A stretch of DNA of 64,000 nucleotides from Prevotella sp. (GCA_016287755.1 JAEEWT010000008.1:101165-165164), one strand, 5' to 3'; positions 51,236 through 60,385 are shown, counted from the stretch's first letter. Notes: a model not told the origin generated them from the sequence alone. Made by a program: numbers and translations.

Positions 51236-52725
51236 AGAAGGTTGTCATCATAGGTAGCGGACTGGGCGGATTGACGTGCGGTGTGATCCTGGCCAAGAAC
51301 GGTTACGAGGTAACCATCCTTGAGCAAGCCACGCAGGTAGGCGGCTGTCTGCAGTGCTTCACCCGTCGTGGCGTGCGCTTCGAGACAGGTATGCACTTCA
51401 TCGGCAGTGCCGATAAGGGGCAGACCTTAGACCGCTTTGCTCATTACTTGGGAACATCTGAGTATGTAGGGTTGAGTAGGTTAGACCCCACAGGCTATGA
51501 TGTAGTATCCCTTCAGGGTGAGCAGTTCCGCTTTGCCAACGGCAAGGAGGCGTTCATCGAAGAGATGGCAAAGTCGTTCCCCAAGGAACGTGAGAACCTG
51601 CATCGTTACTTCGCCCTTGTGGAACAGGTGGCGAACGCCTCCTCCCTGCATAGTCTGCGACACACGGAAAACGATAGTGCGCTCAACACCACCTTCCAGC
51701 TGCGTAGCATCAACGAGGTGCTCGATGAGGTCATCGGCGATCCTCTGCTGCGCCAGGTACTGGTGGGGAACCTCCCGCTGTATGCGGCGGAGAAGGACAA
51801 GACACCTTTCGCCACCCATGCTTTCATCATGGATTTCTACAACCAGAGTGCTTTCCGCATCATCGGCGGAAGCGATGCGATGGCCAAAGGATTGATAGCC
51901 TCGCTCGAAAAGGAAGGCGGAAAAGTGTTCACCCGTCAGCGAGTCACAGAGATTGTCTGTGACGAGAGTAAGGCGGTGGGGGTGAAAACAGCGACTGGCG
52001 ACTACTACCCGGCTGATATCGTGATCTCTGATACCCATCCGGCACGCACTTTGGAGATGGTCTCGTCGCCCTTGCTGCGCCCAGCCTACCGTCAGCGCAT
52101 CACCTCCCTTCGCAACACCATCGGTGGCTTCTCCATCTATGTGCACTTCAAACCGGGAATGGTTCCCTACATGAACCATAATTTCTACGGCTATTTGCAG
52201 TCGACTCCCTGGAACTGCGAGAATTACGATGAGCTGTCGTGGCCGAAGGGTTATCTGTATATGCACTTCTGTCATGAGGAGAACCCCCGCTTTGCTGAGT
52301 CGGGCGTCATCCTGTCGTATATGCATTACAATGAGGTGGAGCGCTGGGAAGGAACAACGGTGGGCCATCGCGGCGAGGCGTATGAGCAGTTCAAACAGCA
52401 GAAAGCAGAACGCCTGCTCGAAGCTGTGGAGCGCGACTTCCCGGGTTTACGTGAAAGAATAGCTCATATCTATACCAGTACGCCCCTTACTTACCGTGAT
52501 TATACAGGAACAGAACGAGGTTCGATGTACGGCATTGCCAAGGATATCACCATGGGACCGGCGGCCCGTGTGCATCATCGCACCAAGATTCCCAATCTGT
52601 TGCTGACGGGTCAGAACGTCAATTCACACGGTGTGTTAGGGGTGATGGTGGGCACCATCGTCACCTGTAGCGAGATTATCGGATCGGAAACCATCTTCAA
52701 ACAGATCAAGGCATGCAACGAATAG
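51232..52725 (+). CDS. CrtI-like FAD-dependent oxidoreductase (first of pair)
   Basis: 497 residues from the ATG at 51232. Dinucleotide loop VVIIGSGLGGLTCGVILAKN, then EQATQVGGCLQCFTRRGVRF and ETGMHFIGSADKG, as in phytoene-desaturase/carotenoid-isomerase enzymes. The C-terminal FAD motif NLLLTGQNVNSHGVLGVMVG is complete. Family members desaturate or isomerise conjugated chains. In this cluster it may act on the polyene or its fatty-acyl partner; this is inference. Overlaps its neighbour by 13 bp. Confidence 0.85.
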   Translation: MKKVVIIGSGLGGLTCGVILAKNGYEVTILEQATQVGGCLQCFTRRGVRFETGMHFIGSADKGQTLDRFAHYLGTSEYVGLSRLDPTGYDVVSLQGEQFRFANGKEAFIEEMAKSFPKERENLHRYFALVEQVANASSLHSLRHTENDSALNTTFQLRSINEVLDEVIGDPLLRQVLVGNLPLYAAEKDKTPFATHAFIMDFYNQSAFRIIGGSDAMAKGLIASLEKEGGKVFTRQRVTEIVCDESKAVGVKTATGDYYPADIVISDTHPARTLEMVSSPLLRPAYRQRITSLRNTIGGFSIYVHFKPGMVPYMNHNFYGYLQSTPWNCENYDELSWPKGYLYMHFCHEENPRFAESGVILSYMHYNEVERWEGTTVGHRGEAYEQFKQQKAERLLEAVERDFPGLRERIAHIYTSTPLTYRDYTGTERGSMYGIAKDITMGPAARVHHRTKIPNLLLTGQNVNSHGVLGVMVGTIVTCSEIIGSETIFKQIKACNE

Positions 52726-54266
52726 CAGTGATAGGCGGTGGACTGGGCGGACTCTTTACGGGTGCGCTGCTGGCCAAGGAAGGATACAAGGTGACGGTGC
52801 TGGAGAAGAACCACACCTTGGGGGGCGGTCTGCAGACCTTCCTCCGTCATGGCATGCGCTTCGAAACGGGGATGCATATCCTCGGCGGATTGCGTGAAGG
52901 GGGGAGCATCTGGAAGATCTGTCGGTATCTGGGCATAGACATCATAACCGATGATCAGGGAGAGATGCCCTTGCGGAACGACAAGACCATCGTACTGCGA
53001 CCTACGGATGCCGACTGCATGGACAGCATTACCTATCTCAAACATCACAAGACCTACCGTATTCCTGAGGGTAGGGAGGCCTTTGTGACGTATTTCAGTA
53101 AGGAGTTCCCCCATGAGGCGGAGCATATACACGACTATGTCGATGCGTTGTTCGAGTTGGCGGAAGAGATAGACCTGTTCTGGATGCGACGAGGGAGCGA
53201 TGCACTCTTCTCCCATTCGGAACGTTTCCTGTGGTCGGCAGACGAGCTGATAGCCCATTATATCCAGGATGAACGGTTAAGGGATATCCTGGCATATATG
53301 AATCCGATGTACGGTGGCGTGAAAGGTCATACACCTGCCTACATCCATGCCCTGATCAATGTGTTGTATATCACAGGTCCAAGTAGATTTGTAGGGGGCA
53401 GTCAGCAGTTAGCAGATGCCTTGGCAACGGTCATTCGCGAACATGGAGGAGAGGTGATAACCGATGCGGAAGTCGTACGTATAGTCGTGGATGACCATCA
53501 GACAACGGCCATCGAACTGTCAAACAACGGGACTGTCATCAAAGATTTTACACAAGTTGTCTCGGCCATTCATCCCGCAGCCCTCCTTCCGTTGTGTACC
53601 ACCGGCGCTTTCCCGAAGTCGTACACCACGCGTGTCAACGAGATTCCCAACACCTATTCGGCCTTTACCTTATATATCCAGTTCAAGGAGAACGTTTTCC
53701 CCTACATCAACCATACCTGTTATGAACAGGACGACTACGGGGAGGTGTGGGAACATGGAGAGTATGACGCTCACGACTGGCCGAAGGGATTTATGTATAT
53801 GACGCCTGCCGATGCGGTAGATGCGCCCCAGACCTATGCCTCGAAGATGATCATCAACTGTCTGATGCCCTTCTCGGTGGTGGAGCGCTGGGAGAATACC
53901 CGTGTGGGACATCGGGGAGATGAATACAAAACATGGAAGCAAGAGCATGTGGAGAAGGTGCTCGACAAGATGGAACTGTTGTATCCTGGTTTCAGGAACA
54001 CTATCCAGTACGTCGAAGCATCGAGTCCGCTGACCATCCGCGACTACTACCACCAGCCGCAAGGGGCGCTCTATGGGATGAGGAAGGACTGCAGGAACAT
54101 CATGCTTTCGCAGATTCCTCTTTATACGAAGGTCAGGAACCTGTTCCTGACGGGTCAGAACATTAACCTGCACGGTATCTGCGGCGTGCCCCTCACGGCC
54201 ATCAACACCGCTGAGGCCATCATGGGCGAGAAGGTACTGGTGGAGAGAATAAACAGTGTAGGATGA
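52713..54266 (+). CDS. CrtI-like FAD-dependent oxidoreductase (second of pair)
   Basis: 517 residues. IAVIGGGLGGLFTGALLAKE, EKNHTLGGGLQTFLRHGMRF, ETGMHILGGLREGG and the terminal NLFLTGQNINLHGICGVPLT mirror the first oxidoreductase, but overall identity looks low, so this is an old duplication rather than a recent one. Such paired enzymes may form a heterodimer or act in sequence. Overlaps the esterase gene by 4 bp. Confidence 0.85.
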   Translation: MQRIAVIGGGLGGLFTGALLAKEGYKVTVLEKNHTLGGGLQTFLRHGMRFETGMHILGGLREGGSIWKICRYLGIDIITDDQGEMPLRNDKTIVLRPTDADCMDSITYLKHHKTYRIPEGREAFVTYFSKEFPHEAEHIHDYVDALFELAEEIDLFWMRRGSDALFSHSERFLWSADELIAHYIQDERLRDILAYMNPMYGGVKGHTPAYIHALINVLYITGPSRFVGGSQQLADALATVIREHGGEVITDAEVVRIVVDDHQTTAIELSNNGTVIKDFTQVVSAIHPAALLPLCTTGAFPKSYTTRVNEIPNTYSAFTLYIQFKENVFPYINHTCYEQDDYGEVWEHGEYDAHDWPKGFMYMTPADAVDAPQTYASKMIINCLMPFSVVERWENTRVGHRGDEYKTWKQEHVEKVLDKMELLYPGFRNTIQYVEASSPLTIRDYYHQPQGALYGMRKDCRNIMLSQIPLYTKVRNLFLTGQNINLHGICGVPLTAINTAEAIMGEKVLVERINSVG

Positions 54267-54991
54267 GAAAGGTTGTGCTACTGCTCTTGTGGATGGGTGC
54301 ATTGACGGCTTCGGCGGTCACACATGTCTATCCCCGCGTTGCCTCCGATACGGTCTTTATCGTCTGTCCCGGTGGTAGCTACTGCTGGCTTGACATCAAG
54401 AATGAGGGCGCCCCCACCGTCCAGGCTCTGCAGGAACGGGGCTACGATGCTTATCTGCTGCACTACCGCGTGTCGGGCATCTTTGCACATGTCATGCACA
54501 GTAGGTTGTTCTACCGTGGACATCAGTACCCTGATGCGTTAGAAGACATCAAGGAAGCCATCAGGGAGGCACGGAAGTCGCACCGTGTGGTCGGTGTGAT
54601 TGGCTATTCGGCTGGAGGACATCTCGCGCTACTCAGTGCCATCGAGGACAGGCCCGACTTCGTAGCGGCCATTTATCCGGTGGTGACCATGCGGAAACCG
54701 TATGTGCATAAACGTAGTCGTAGAGGCTTATTGGGGGAGTACCGCAAATACAATAAAACGTTGCAAGACTCGTTATCTTTAGAAAGACGTGCCAAGGAAG
54801 TCAAGGCGCCCGTGTTCCTGCTGAACTGCAAGGACGACCCTGTGGTGGATTACCACCATTCGGTATTGATGGACGAAGCCTTGACTGCCGAAGGGAAAAG
54901 GCATCTCTATCTTCAATACGAGAAGGGAGGACATGGTTTCGGCATTGACAAGCACAAATGGTTAGATATTTTTTTGAAATGGATAAGATAG
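54263..54991 (+). CDS. Exported alpha/beta hydrolase (acetyl-esterase-like)
   Basis: 242 residues. Signal segment MRKVVLLLLWMGALTASAVT. Oxyanion region VCPGGSYCWLD, nucleophile elbow GVIGYSAGGHLAL, Asp in LLNCKDDPVVDYHH, His in EKGGHGFGI: a complete catalytic triad of the BD-FAE/Axe1-type esterases. Might trim an acyl or acetyl group from the exported product. Overlaps the ligase gene by 13 bp. Confidence 0.83.
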   Translation: MRKVVLLLLWMGALTASAVTHVYPRVASDTVFIVCPGGSYCWLDIKNEGAPTVQALQERGYDAYLLHYRVSGIFAHVMHSRLFYRGHQYPDALEDIKEAIREARKSHRVVGVIGYSAGGHLALLSAIEDRPDFVAAIYPVVTMRKPYVHKRSRRGLLGEYRKYNKTLQDSLSLERRAKEVKAPVFLLNCKDDPVVDYHHSVLMDEALTAEGKRHLYLQYEKGGHGFGIDKHKWLDIFLKWIR

Positions 54992-56295
54992 ATATAGAAT
55001 ACCAGTCTCCAGAGGAGATCAAGGCTTTTCAGGAAAGAAAACTGCAGGAAACACTGCTTTATCTGCAGGAGCATTCGCGCTACTACAGACGGATGTTCGA
55101 GAAGTGTGAGATCAATATTCAGAAGATCAGACATATAGAGGACTTAGTAAAGATCCCGTTTACGGAGAAAAAGGACTTACAGCTCTTCAATGAGGACTTC
55201 CTCTGCTGTCCCAAAGAAAAGATTGTTGACTACATCACCACCAGCGGAACCTTGGGTGATCCGGTGACGTTTGGTTGTACGGAAAATGATCTCCAACGAC
55301 TGGCTTTGAACGAGAAGAAATCGTTTGAGTGCGCAGGACTGAAACCGGGGAGTATCCTGCAGTTGATGACTACCCTCGATAAACGGTTCATGGCAGGATT
55401 GGCGTATTTCTTGGGAATCCGTGAACTGGGGGCGAGCATCATCCGTGTGGGCAACGGCATCCCTGAACTGCAGTGGGATACCATCCGTCGCATCAAGCCT
55501 GATACGATACTCTGCGTTCCGTCGTTCATCCTCCGACTCATCCAATATGCTGAGGATCATGGTATCGATTATAGGAACTCGTCGGTCAAACGCATCATCG
55601 GTATTGGTGAAGGACTGCGTGACCAGCAGTTCAACCTGAACCTCTTGGGCAGGAAAATCCACGAGAAATGGCCCGAGGTGCAACTCTTTGCCACCTATAG
55701 CAGTACCGAGATGGGGGCCACCTTCTCGGAATGTCCCTATGGCATGGGCGGACATGTGCATCCTGAGCTGATCATCGTGGAGATTATCGGTGAGGATGAC
55801 CTGCCTGTAGCCGATGGCGAGACGGGTGAGGTGGTGGTTACCACACTGGGTGTAGAGGCCATGCCGCTGCTCCGTTTCCGTACTGGGGATATGTGTGCCA
55901 AGGTGGTAGAGCCGTGCAAGTGCGGTCGCAACAGCTACCGACTGACGCCATTGATAGGGCGGAAGCACAATATGATCAAGCTGAAGGGTACCACCCTCTA
56001 TCCGCCGGCCATCAACGATGTGCTCGACAATACCGATTATATCGAGAACTATGTCATCTACGTGCAGGACACTGAAAGCGGAACAGATGATGTGGTGGTG
56101 AAGGTGGGATTGAAACAATCGTATGAACAGATGCCCGTCAATAACGTAATCAAAGATCTTAAAGACCGTTTCCGTGCTCGAATACGTGTGGCTCCCCGAG
56201 TGGAAATCCTGCCGGTGAAAGAGATTGCTGGTATCAATTTCCCCGCCAAGAGTAGGAAACCCGTCAAATTCATCGATCTGCGTAATCATTCATAA
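54979..56295 (+). CDS. AMP-forming acid-CoA/ACP ligase (phenylacetate-CoA ligase-like)
   Basis: 438 residues from the ATG at 54979. ANL-superfamily motifs: YITTSGTLGDPVTFG (P-loop), FATYSSTEMGATFSECPYGM, VVVTTLGVEAMPLLRFRTGD and the C-terminal lysine region KEIAGINFPAKSRKPVKF. The closest type is phenylacetate-CoA ligase, which activates an aromatic acid. As no other activating enzyme is in the cluster it is the best candidate for loading the aromatic starter, though the substrate is not shown. Confidence 0.85.
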   Translation: MDKIDIEYQSPEEIKAFQERKLQETLLYLQEHSRYYRRMFEKCEINIQKIRHIEDLVKIPFTEKKDLQLFNEDFLCCPKEKIVDYITTSGTLGDPVTFGCTENDLQRLALNEKKSFECAGLKPGSILQLMTTLDKRFMAGLAYFLGIRELGASIIRVGNGIPELQWDTIRRIKPDTILCVPSFILRLIQYAEDHGIDYRNSSVKRIIGIGEGLRDQQFNLNLLGRKIHEKWPEVQLFATYSSTEMGATFSECPYGMGGHVHPELIIVEIIGEDDLPVADGETGEVVVTTLGVEAMPLLRFRTGDMCAKVVEPCKCGRNSYRLTPLIGRKHNMIKLKGTTLYPPAINDVLDNTDYIENYVIYVQDTESGTDDVVVKVGLKQSYEQMPVNNVIKDLKDRFRARIRVAPRVEILPVKEIAGINFPAKSRKPVKFIDLRNHS

Positions 56296-56308
56296 TACAC
56301 CATAAAAG

Positions 56309-57514
56309 ATGCAACAATCCAAGTTCGACGATATCCGTCCGTATTACGACGAGGAGATTCCTGCGGCCATGAACCGTATCGTGAACAGTAATTTCATGGC
56401 ACTGCTCTCTTCGTATGTCTATCCCGACCGTCCGCTGAAGGAGGTGAAGGAGATGATGCTGGGGTTCCGCACCATTCGCGACTTCCAACTGGAGGTGATG
56501 AAGAGCGTAAACGAACAGGTGATAGCTCGGAGCACCACCGCGTTCACCTATCATGGCATTGAGCATCTCGACCGTAATAAGAACTATCTCTTCGTGTCGA
56601 ATCACCGTGATATTGTGCTGGACTCATGTCTGATGCAGTATATCCTGTACAAGAACGGTCATGAAACCACTCAAATCACCTTCGGAGCAAACCTGATGTC
56701 GTCGCCTTTGGTGATTGATATCGGGAAGTCGAACAAGATGTTCCGAGTAGAGCGTGGCGGTAACATGAAGGATTTCTACATGAGTTCTCTGCACCTCTCT
56801 GAGTATATCCGTCATGTGATTACAGAGCAGCATGAATCCGTGTGGATTGCTCAGCGTAACGGTAGAACAAAGAATGGTATAGATGCTACCGATCAGGGCA
56901 TTATCAAGATGTTCTGTCTGAGCTGTCAGGATGATAAGATCGGGGCTTTGGACAATCTTCACATCGTACCTGTTTCGGTGTCTTACGAATGGGAGTCGTG
57001 CGATATCCTCAAAGCGCTGGAGTTGTACGAGTCGAGAAATGCCAAGTATATCAAGAAACCTGGCGAGGATCTGAACAGCATCCTTACGGGTATTGTTCAA
57101 CAGAAGGGTAGGGTGAACATTACGTTCTGTGAACCGATAACCCGCAACGACCTTCAGCAGTTCAATAGCTGTACCAACAACGAATATCACAAGCGGGTGG
57201 CAAACCTTCTTGATGAACGTATCGTCAAAGCATATCAGCTCACCCCGAATAACTATATCGCTCATGATCTGCGCTATGGGCAGCGCACTTTCTCCAACTA
57301 TTACACACAGGAGGAAAAAGATACTTTCCTGCAGTATATGGAGAAACTCAACGAGTTCGAGATCAGTGAGCCAGATGTTCTCAAAGATATCTTCTTGGGA
57401 ATCTATGCTAATCCTGTGGAATGTGGAACTTTTGGAACAGCGAGAGCCAACAAGCGAATGAGCAGCGAGAGCATGGCGAAAGCTTGCTTTCAAGCATTGC
57501 CGAGTCGCGATTGA
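56309..57514 (+). CDS. Glycerol-phosphate acyltransferase-like (PlsB/PlsC type)
   Basis: 401 residues. Acyltransferase core NYLFVSNHRDIVLDSCLMQY (NHxxxxD), FRVERGGNMKDF and WIAQRNGRTKNGID, the last in place of the FPEGTRS motif. Similar Bacteroidales proteins are annotated as 1-acyl-glycerol-3-phosphate acyltransferases. Position as last gene of the cluster makes a lipid-transfer step likely, but a housekeeping role is possible. The last ~30 residues (from CGTFGTARANKRMS) are encoded by the dispersed repeat at 57427-57573 and are probably not ancestral. Confidence 0.82.
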   Translation: MQQSKFDDIRPYYDEEIPAAMNRIVNSNFMALLSSYVYPDRPLKEVKEMMLGFRTIRDFQLEVMKSVNEQVIARSTTAFTYHGIEHLDRNKNYLFVSNHRDIVLDSCLMQYILYKNGHETTQITFGANLMSSPLVIDIGKSNKMFRVERGGNMKDFYMSSLHLSEYIRHVITEQHESVWIAQRNGRTKNGIDATDQGIIKMFCLSCQDDKIGALDNLHIVPVSVSYEWESCDILKALELYESRNAKYIKKPGEDLNSILTGIVQQKGRVNITFCEPITRNDLQQFNSCTNNEYHKRVANLLDERIVKAYQLTPNNYIAHDLRYGQRTFSNYYTQEEKDTFLQYMEKLNEFEISEPDVLKDIFLGIYANPVECGTFGTARANKRMSSESMAKACFQALPSRD

Positions 57515-57573
57515 GTTCGAGAAACTCAAGCTTGCTTGATTGGCCGAGTCGTGACAAAAGTCAACGTAGTTAA
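57427..57573 (+). repeat. Dispersed repeat, long copy (second copy at 6960-7030)
   Basis: Outer blocks match the short copy (26 nt and 36 nt). The 85-nt core contains hairpins: GAAAGCTTGCTTTC (57478-57491) and TTGAGTT/AACTCAA around 57511-57529. The repeat supplies the 3' end of the acyltransferase gene and runs to just before the next start region. Confidence 0.85.
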
Positions 57574-57593
57574 TGAGGAATGAGATTAGTACG

Positions 57594-57785
57594 ATGAATG
57601 TTCAATATATTATATTAGGTGCAGTATTGGTTCTGGCGGTGACCTATGCCGGCTGGCGAATCTACCGTACCCTCAGTCATGCTAACGATCCGTGCTGCGG
57701 CTGTGAGGGCTGTGCTATGAAGGATTTGAAACAACAGGCGAAAGCAAAAAAGTGCCCTAAAAATTTGCAAGATACAAATAAATAG
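57594..57785 (+). CDS. FeoB-associated Cys-rich membrane protein
   Basis: 63 residues from the ATG at 57594. One membrane helix (YIILGAVLVLAVTYAGWRIY) followed by the cysteine cluster NDPCCGCEGCAMKDLK and a basic tail. This matches the small FeoB-associated proteins that usually sit beside ferrous-iron transporters; here no feoB is nearby. The tRNA-Cys promoter begins inside its 3' end. Confidence 0.82.
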   Translation: MNVQYIILGAVLVLAVTYAGWRIYRTLSHANDPCCGCEGCAMKDLKQQAKAKKCPKNLQDTNK

Positions 57786-57796
57786 CGTACCTTTGC
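57764..57796 (+). promoter_or_regulatory. Promoter of tRNA-Cys
   Basis: -33 TTTG (57764-57767), 20-nt spacer, -7 TACCTTTGC (57788-57796). It overlaps the end of the preceding gene. Confidence 0.85.
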
Positions 57797-57814
57797 ACTC
57801 GCTTTAGCAAATAA

Positions 57815-57885
57815 GGTGCGTTAACAAAGCGGTTATGTGGTGGTCTGCAAAACCATATAGAGCAGTTCGACTCTGCTACGCACCT
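57815..57885 (+). tRNA. tRNA-Cys (GCA)
   Basis: 71 nt. Acceptor stem GGTGCGT/ACGCACC with discriminator T, anticodon GCA in loop context GTCTGCAAAA, T arm GCAGTTCGACTCTGC. No encoded CCA. Followed by a strong terminator. A single-gene transcript. Confidence 0.95.
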
Positions 57886-57895
57886 CACTAAAGAG

Positions 57896-57935
57896 AATCG
57901 GGAATACCTTCCATGGTGTTCCCGATTTCTATTTA
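57896..57935 (+). terminator. Intrinsic terminator after tRNA-Cys
   Basis: 13-bp stem AATCGGGAATACC/GGTGTTCCCGATT (one G-T pair), loop TTCCAT, tail TCTATTT. Confidence 0.9.
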
Positions 57936-57951
57936 TCATGGGTCTAACCAT

Positions 57952-57982
57952 AAAAAAGCCTCCTGAAAGAATCAGGAGGCTT
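57952..57982 (-). terminator. Intrinsic terminator of glyA
   Basis: 11-bp stem AAGCCTCCTGA/TCAGGAGGCTT with a 5-nt loop; on the minus strand it is followed by TTTTTT (complement of 57952-57957). Located 28 bp past the glyA stop. Confidence 0.93.
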
Positions 57983-58009
57983 ATATAGATACTTATACCT
58001 TATTCTATA

Positions 58010-59290
58010 TTAGTAGGCGAACAAAGGATAGTTCTTCATCGTGTCGTTCACCTTGGCACGTACCTTTGCGATTACCTCTTCGTTCTCGGGATCGTTCAGC
58101 ACTTCCTCGATGAGCTCAGCAATCAGTACCATCAGGTCTTCCTTAGCACCACGGGTAGTGATGGCAGGAGTACCTAAGCGCAGACCGCTTGTCTGGAAAG
58201 CGCTACGACTGTCGAACGGAACCATGTTCTTGTTTACGGTAATGTCGGCTGCAACCAACGCATTCTCAGCCACCTTACCGGTCAGGTCGGGATACTTTGA
58301 ACGCAAGTCAACCAACATCGAGTGGTTGTCGGTACCGCCGCTCACGATATGGAAACCACGCTTCACCAGTTCCTCTGCCAATACCTTGGCATTCTTCTGT
58401 ACCTGCTTAGCCCACTCCTTGAACTCAGGCTGCAGTGCCTCACCGAAGGCAACAGCCTTGGCTGCGATGACATGCTCCAGCGGACCGCCCTGCTGTCCGG
58501 GGAAGACGGCAGAGTTCAACAGCTGCGACATCTTCTTCACGACACCCTTCGGAGTAGTGTAACCCCAGGGATTGTCGAAGTCCTTACCCATCAGGATGAT
58601 ACCGCCACGAGGACCACGGAGTGTCTTATGGGTGGTAGAGGTAACGATGTGTGCATATTTCACAGGATTGTCGAGCAGACCAGCAGCAATCAGACCAGCG
58701 GGATGTGCCATATCAATCATCAGCAGGGCACCTACTTTGTCGGCAATCTCACGCATACGCTTGTAGTCCCACTCACGACTGTAAGCACTACCACCACCGA
58801 TAATCAGCTTGGGTTTGTGCTCCAGGGCCAACTGCTCCATCTCGTCGTAATCCACACGACCCGTCTCCTTGTTCAGGTTATAACCAATCGGGTTGTACAG
58901 GATACCGGAGGTGTTGACGTGGGAACCATGAGAGAGGTGACCGCCGTGGTCGAGGTTCATACCCATGAAGGTGTCGCCGGGCTTCAAAACGGCAAGCAGA
59001 ACGGCTGCATTAGCCTGTGCTCCTGAGTGCGGCTGTACGTTGGCATACTCGGCGCCGAACAGTTTGCAAACACGGTCGATGGCCAACTGCTCCACCTGAT
59101 CCACCACCTGACAGCCACCGTAGTAGCGCTTACCTGGGTAGCCCTCGGCATACTTGTTGGTCAGGTACGAGCCCATAGCCTCCATCACCTGGTCGCTTAC
59201 AAAGTTCTCACTGGCAATCAGCTCCATGCCTTTCAACTGGCGCTGATGCTCTTTCTCAATCAACTCGAAAATCTCGTTGTCTCTTTTCAT
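58010..59290 (-). CDS. glyA: Serine hydroxymethyltransferase
   Basis: 426 residues, fold-I PLP enzyme, cytoplasmic. Interconverts serine and glycine with tetrahydrofolate, the main source of one-carbon units. Motifs: [60 protein letters not shown] and the PLP lysine in [15 protein letters not shown]. Length standard. Own promoter at 59341 and own terminator: monocistronic. The other folate gene of the window is purU. Confidence 0.98.
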   Translation of the reverse strand: MKRDNEIFELIEKEHQRQLKGMELIASENFVSDQVMEAMGSYLTNKYAEGYPGKRYYGGCQVVDQVEQLAIDRVCKLFGAEYANVQPHSGAQANAAVLLAVLKPGDTFMGMNLDHGGHLSHGSHVNTSGILYNPIGYNLNKETGRVDYDEMEQLALEHKPKLIIGGGSAYSREWDYKRMREIADKVGALLMIDMAHPAGLIAAGLLDNPVKYAHIVTSTTHKTLRGPRGGIILMGKDFDNPWGYTTPKGVVKKMSQLLNSAVFPGQQGGPLEHVIAAKAVAFGEALQPEFKEWAKQVQKNAKVLAEELVKRGFHIVSGGTDNHSMLVDLRSKYPDLTGKVAENALVAADITVNKNMVPFDSRSAFQTSGLRLGTPAITTRGAKEDLMVLIAELIEEVLNDPENEEVIAKVRAKVNDTMKNYPLFAY

Positions 59291-59340
59291 CTCTGTTGGG
59301 TGTTATTTAGTGATTCTCTTTACCTTATTTATAATGCGCT

Positions 59341-59370
59341 GCAAAGGTACGAAAAATCTGATTAAGTGAG
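59341..59370 (-). promoter_or_regulatory. Promoter of glyA
   Basis: Minus-strand -7 TACCTTTGC (complement of 59341-59349) preceded by CTCACTTAATCAGATTTTTCG. Resembles the extended promoters, with a longer spacer. Leader about 50 nt. Confidence 0.7.
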
Positions 59371-59454
59371 AAGAAAACAAATGAATTTGTTTGCTCGAAC
59401 GTGAAGATTTTATCTAATAAATGAGGGAAATGTGTAAGAAAGGCCGATTTTTCT

Positions 59455-59484
59455 TTCCCATTTCATTTTTTGTTATTATTTTTG
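59455..59484 (+). promoter_or_regulatory. Promoter of the metallo-beta-lactamase-fold gene
   Basis: -7 TATTTTTG at 59477-59484; the -33 region (TTTC) is weak. Leader of about 40 nt to the ATG at 59531. Confidence 0.5.
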
Positions 59485-59530
59485 CAAAAAGAATAACGAA
59501 AGAAAATCATCATTTACAGAATCTTTATAT

Positions 59531-60373
59531 ATGAAAACTTACAAGATCTTGGCAGTAATGCTTCTTGCCCTCATACCGTATATGGTTCAGGCGCAGGTAA
59601 CCGATATCAACAGTCGCGACCTTCGCGGCAAAGTGGTTTATCAGGATGATGAGGTGGTGTTCCGCCAGCTCGATGATCATACATGGATAGGTAACGGACA
59701 TCGAGTTTATAACGAATCCCTCTACCTCGTAGAGGGTAACGACCGTGCCATTCTGATTGATGCAGGAACATATATTCCTGATCTGGACAAGATCGTGGCA
59801 AAGATTACTTCCAAGCCTGTCACCATGATGCTAACCCATGCCCATGGCGACCATGCAGGTGGGGTAGGACCATTCCCCGAGGTCTATCTGAATGCAGGTG
59901 ACATGACGATCGTTCCGAATAACATGCGTAACTACAAGGGGCAGATCCGTTATCTTAACGATGGTCAAGTAATCGACCTCGGCGGTCGTGAGATAGAGGT
60001 GATCTTTACTCCCGGTCATACTCCCGGAAGCGCAACTTTCTTCGACAAGGCCAAGCATTACGGATTCAGTGGCGATGCTTTCGGCTCCACCAACCTGCTG
60101 GTATTCACCAACCTTTCTACCGAAATGTACACCGCCGAGAGAATCGAGAACTATATGAAGAAGCATGACATCCGTTTCCTCTTCCCTGGTCATTACAGTG
60201 GTGATAATCTGGAAACGCCTCAGCGTGTAACCGACATTAAGAACATGTGCCGCGAAATACTCGATGGTGTTCGCAAGCCTACTGCCAGCAACGGTAACAA
60301 CGGCGGCATGGACATGATGGTTGACGACAAGGGTGTCCGCATCAACTTCAGTAGTCGTACCGGCATGAAATAA
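59531..60373 (+). CDS. Exported metallo-beta-lactamase-fold hydrolase
   Basis: 280 residues. Signal peptide MKTYKILAVMLLALIPYMVQ-AQ. Zinc-binding motifs are complete: LTHAHGDHAGG (HxHxDH), TPGHTPGSATF, FSGDAFGS and FPGHYSGD. The family is broad (beta-lactamases, lactonases, phosphodiesterases, thiolesterases), so the substrate is not known; no class B1-B3 active-site pattern beyond the shared one is evident. Monocistronic, followed by a 22-nt repeat array. Confidence 0.85.
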   Translation: MKTYKILAVMLLALIPYMVQAQVTDINSRDLRGKVVYQDDEVVFRQLDDHTWIGNGHRVYNESLYLVEGNDRAILIDAGTYIPDLDKIVAKITSKPVTMMLTHAHGDHAGGVGPFPEVYLNAGDMTIVPNNMRNYKGQIRYLNDGQVIDLGGREIEVIFTPGHTPGSATFFDKAKHYGFSGDAFGSTNLLVFTNLSTEMYTAERIENYMKKHDIRFLFPGHYSGDNLETPQRVTDIKNMCREILDGVRKPTASNGNNGGMDMMVDDKGVRINFSSRTGMK

Positions 60374-60385
60374 TCAGTATCCAAA

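Noticed and set aside
36215..57514. Naming the cluster a flexirubin cluster
   Set aside because: DarA/DarB and an aromatic ammonia-lyase are not in the window, so only the wider aryl-polyene/flexirubin class is supported.
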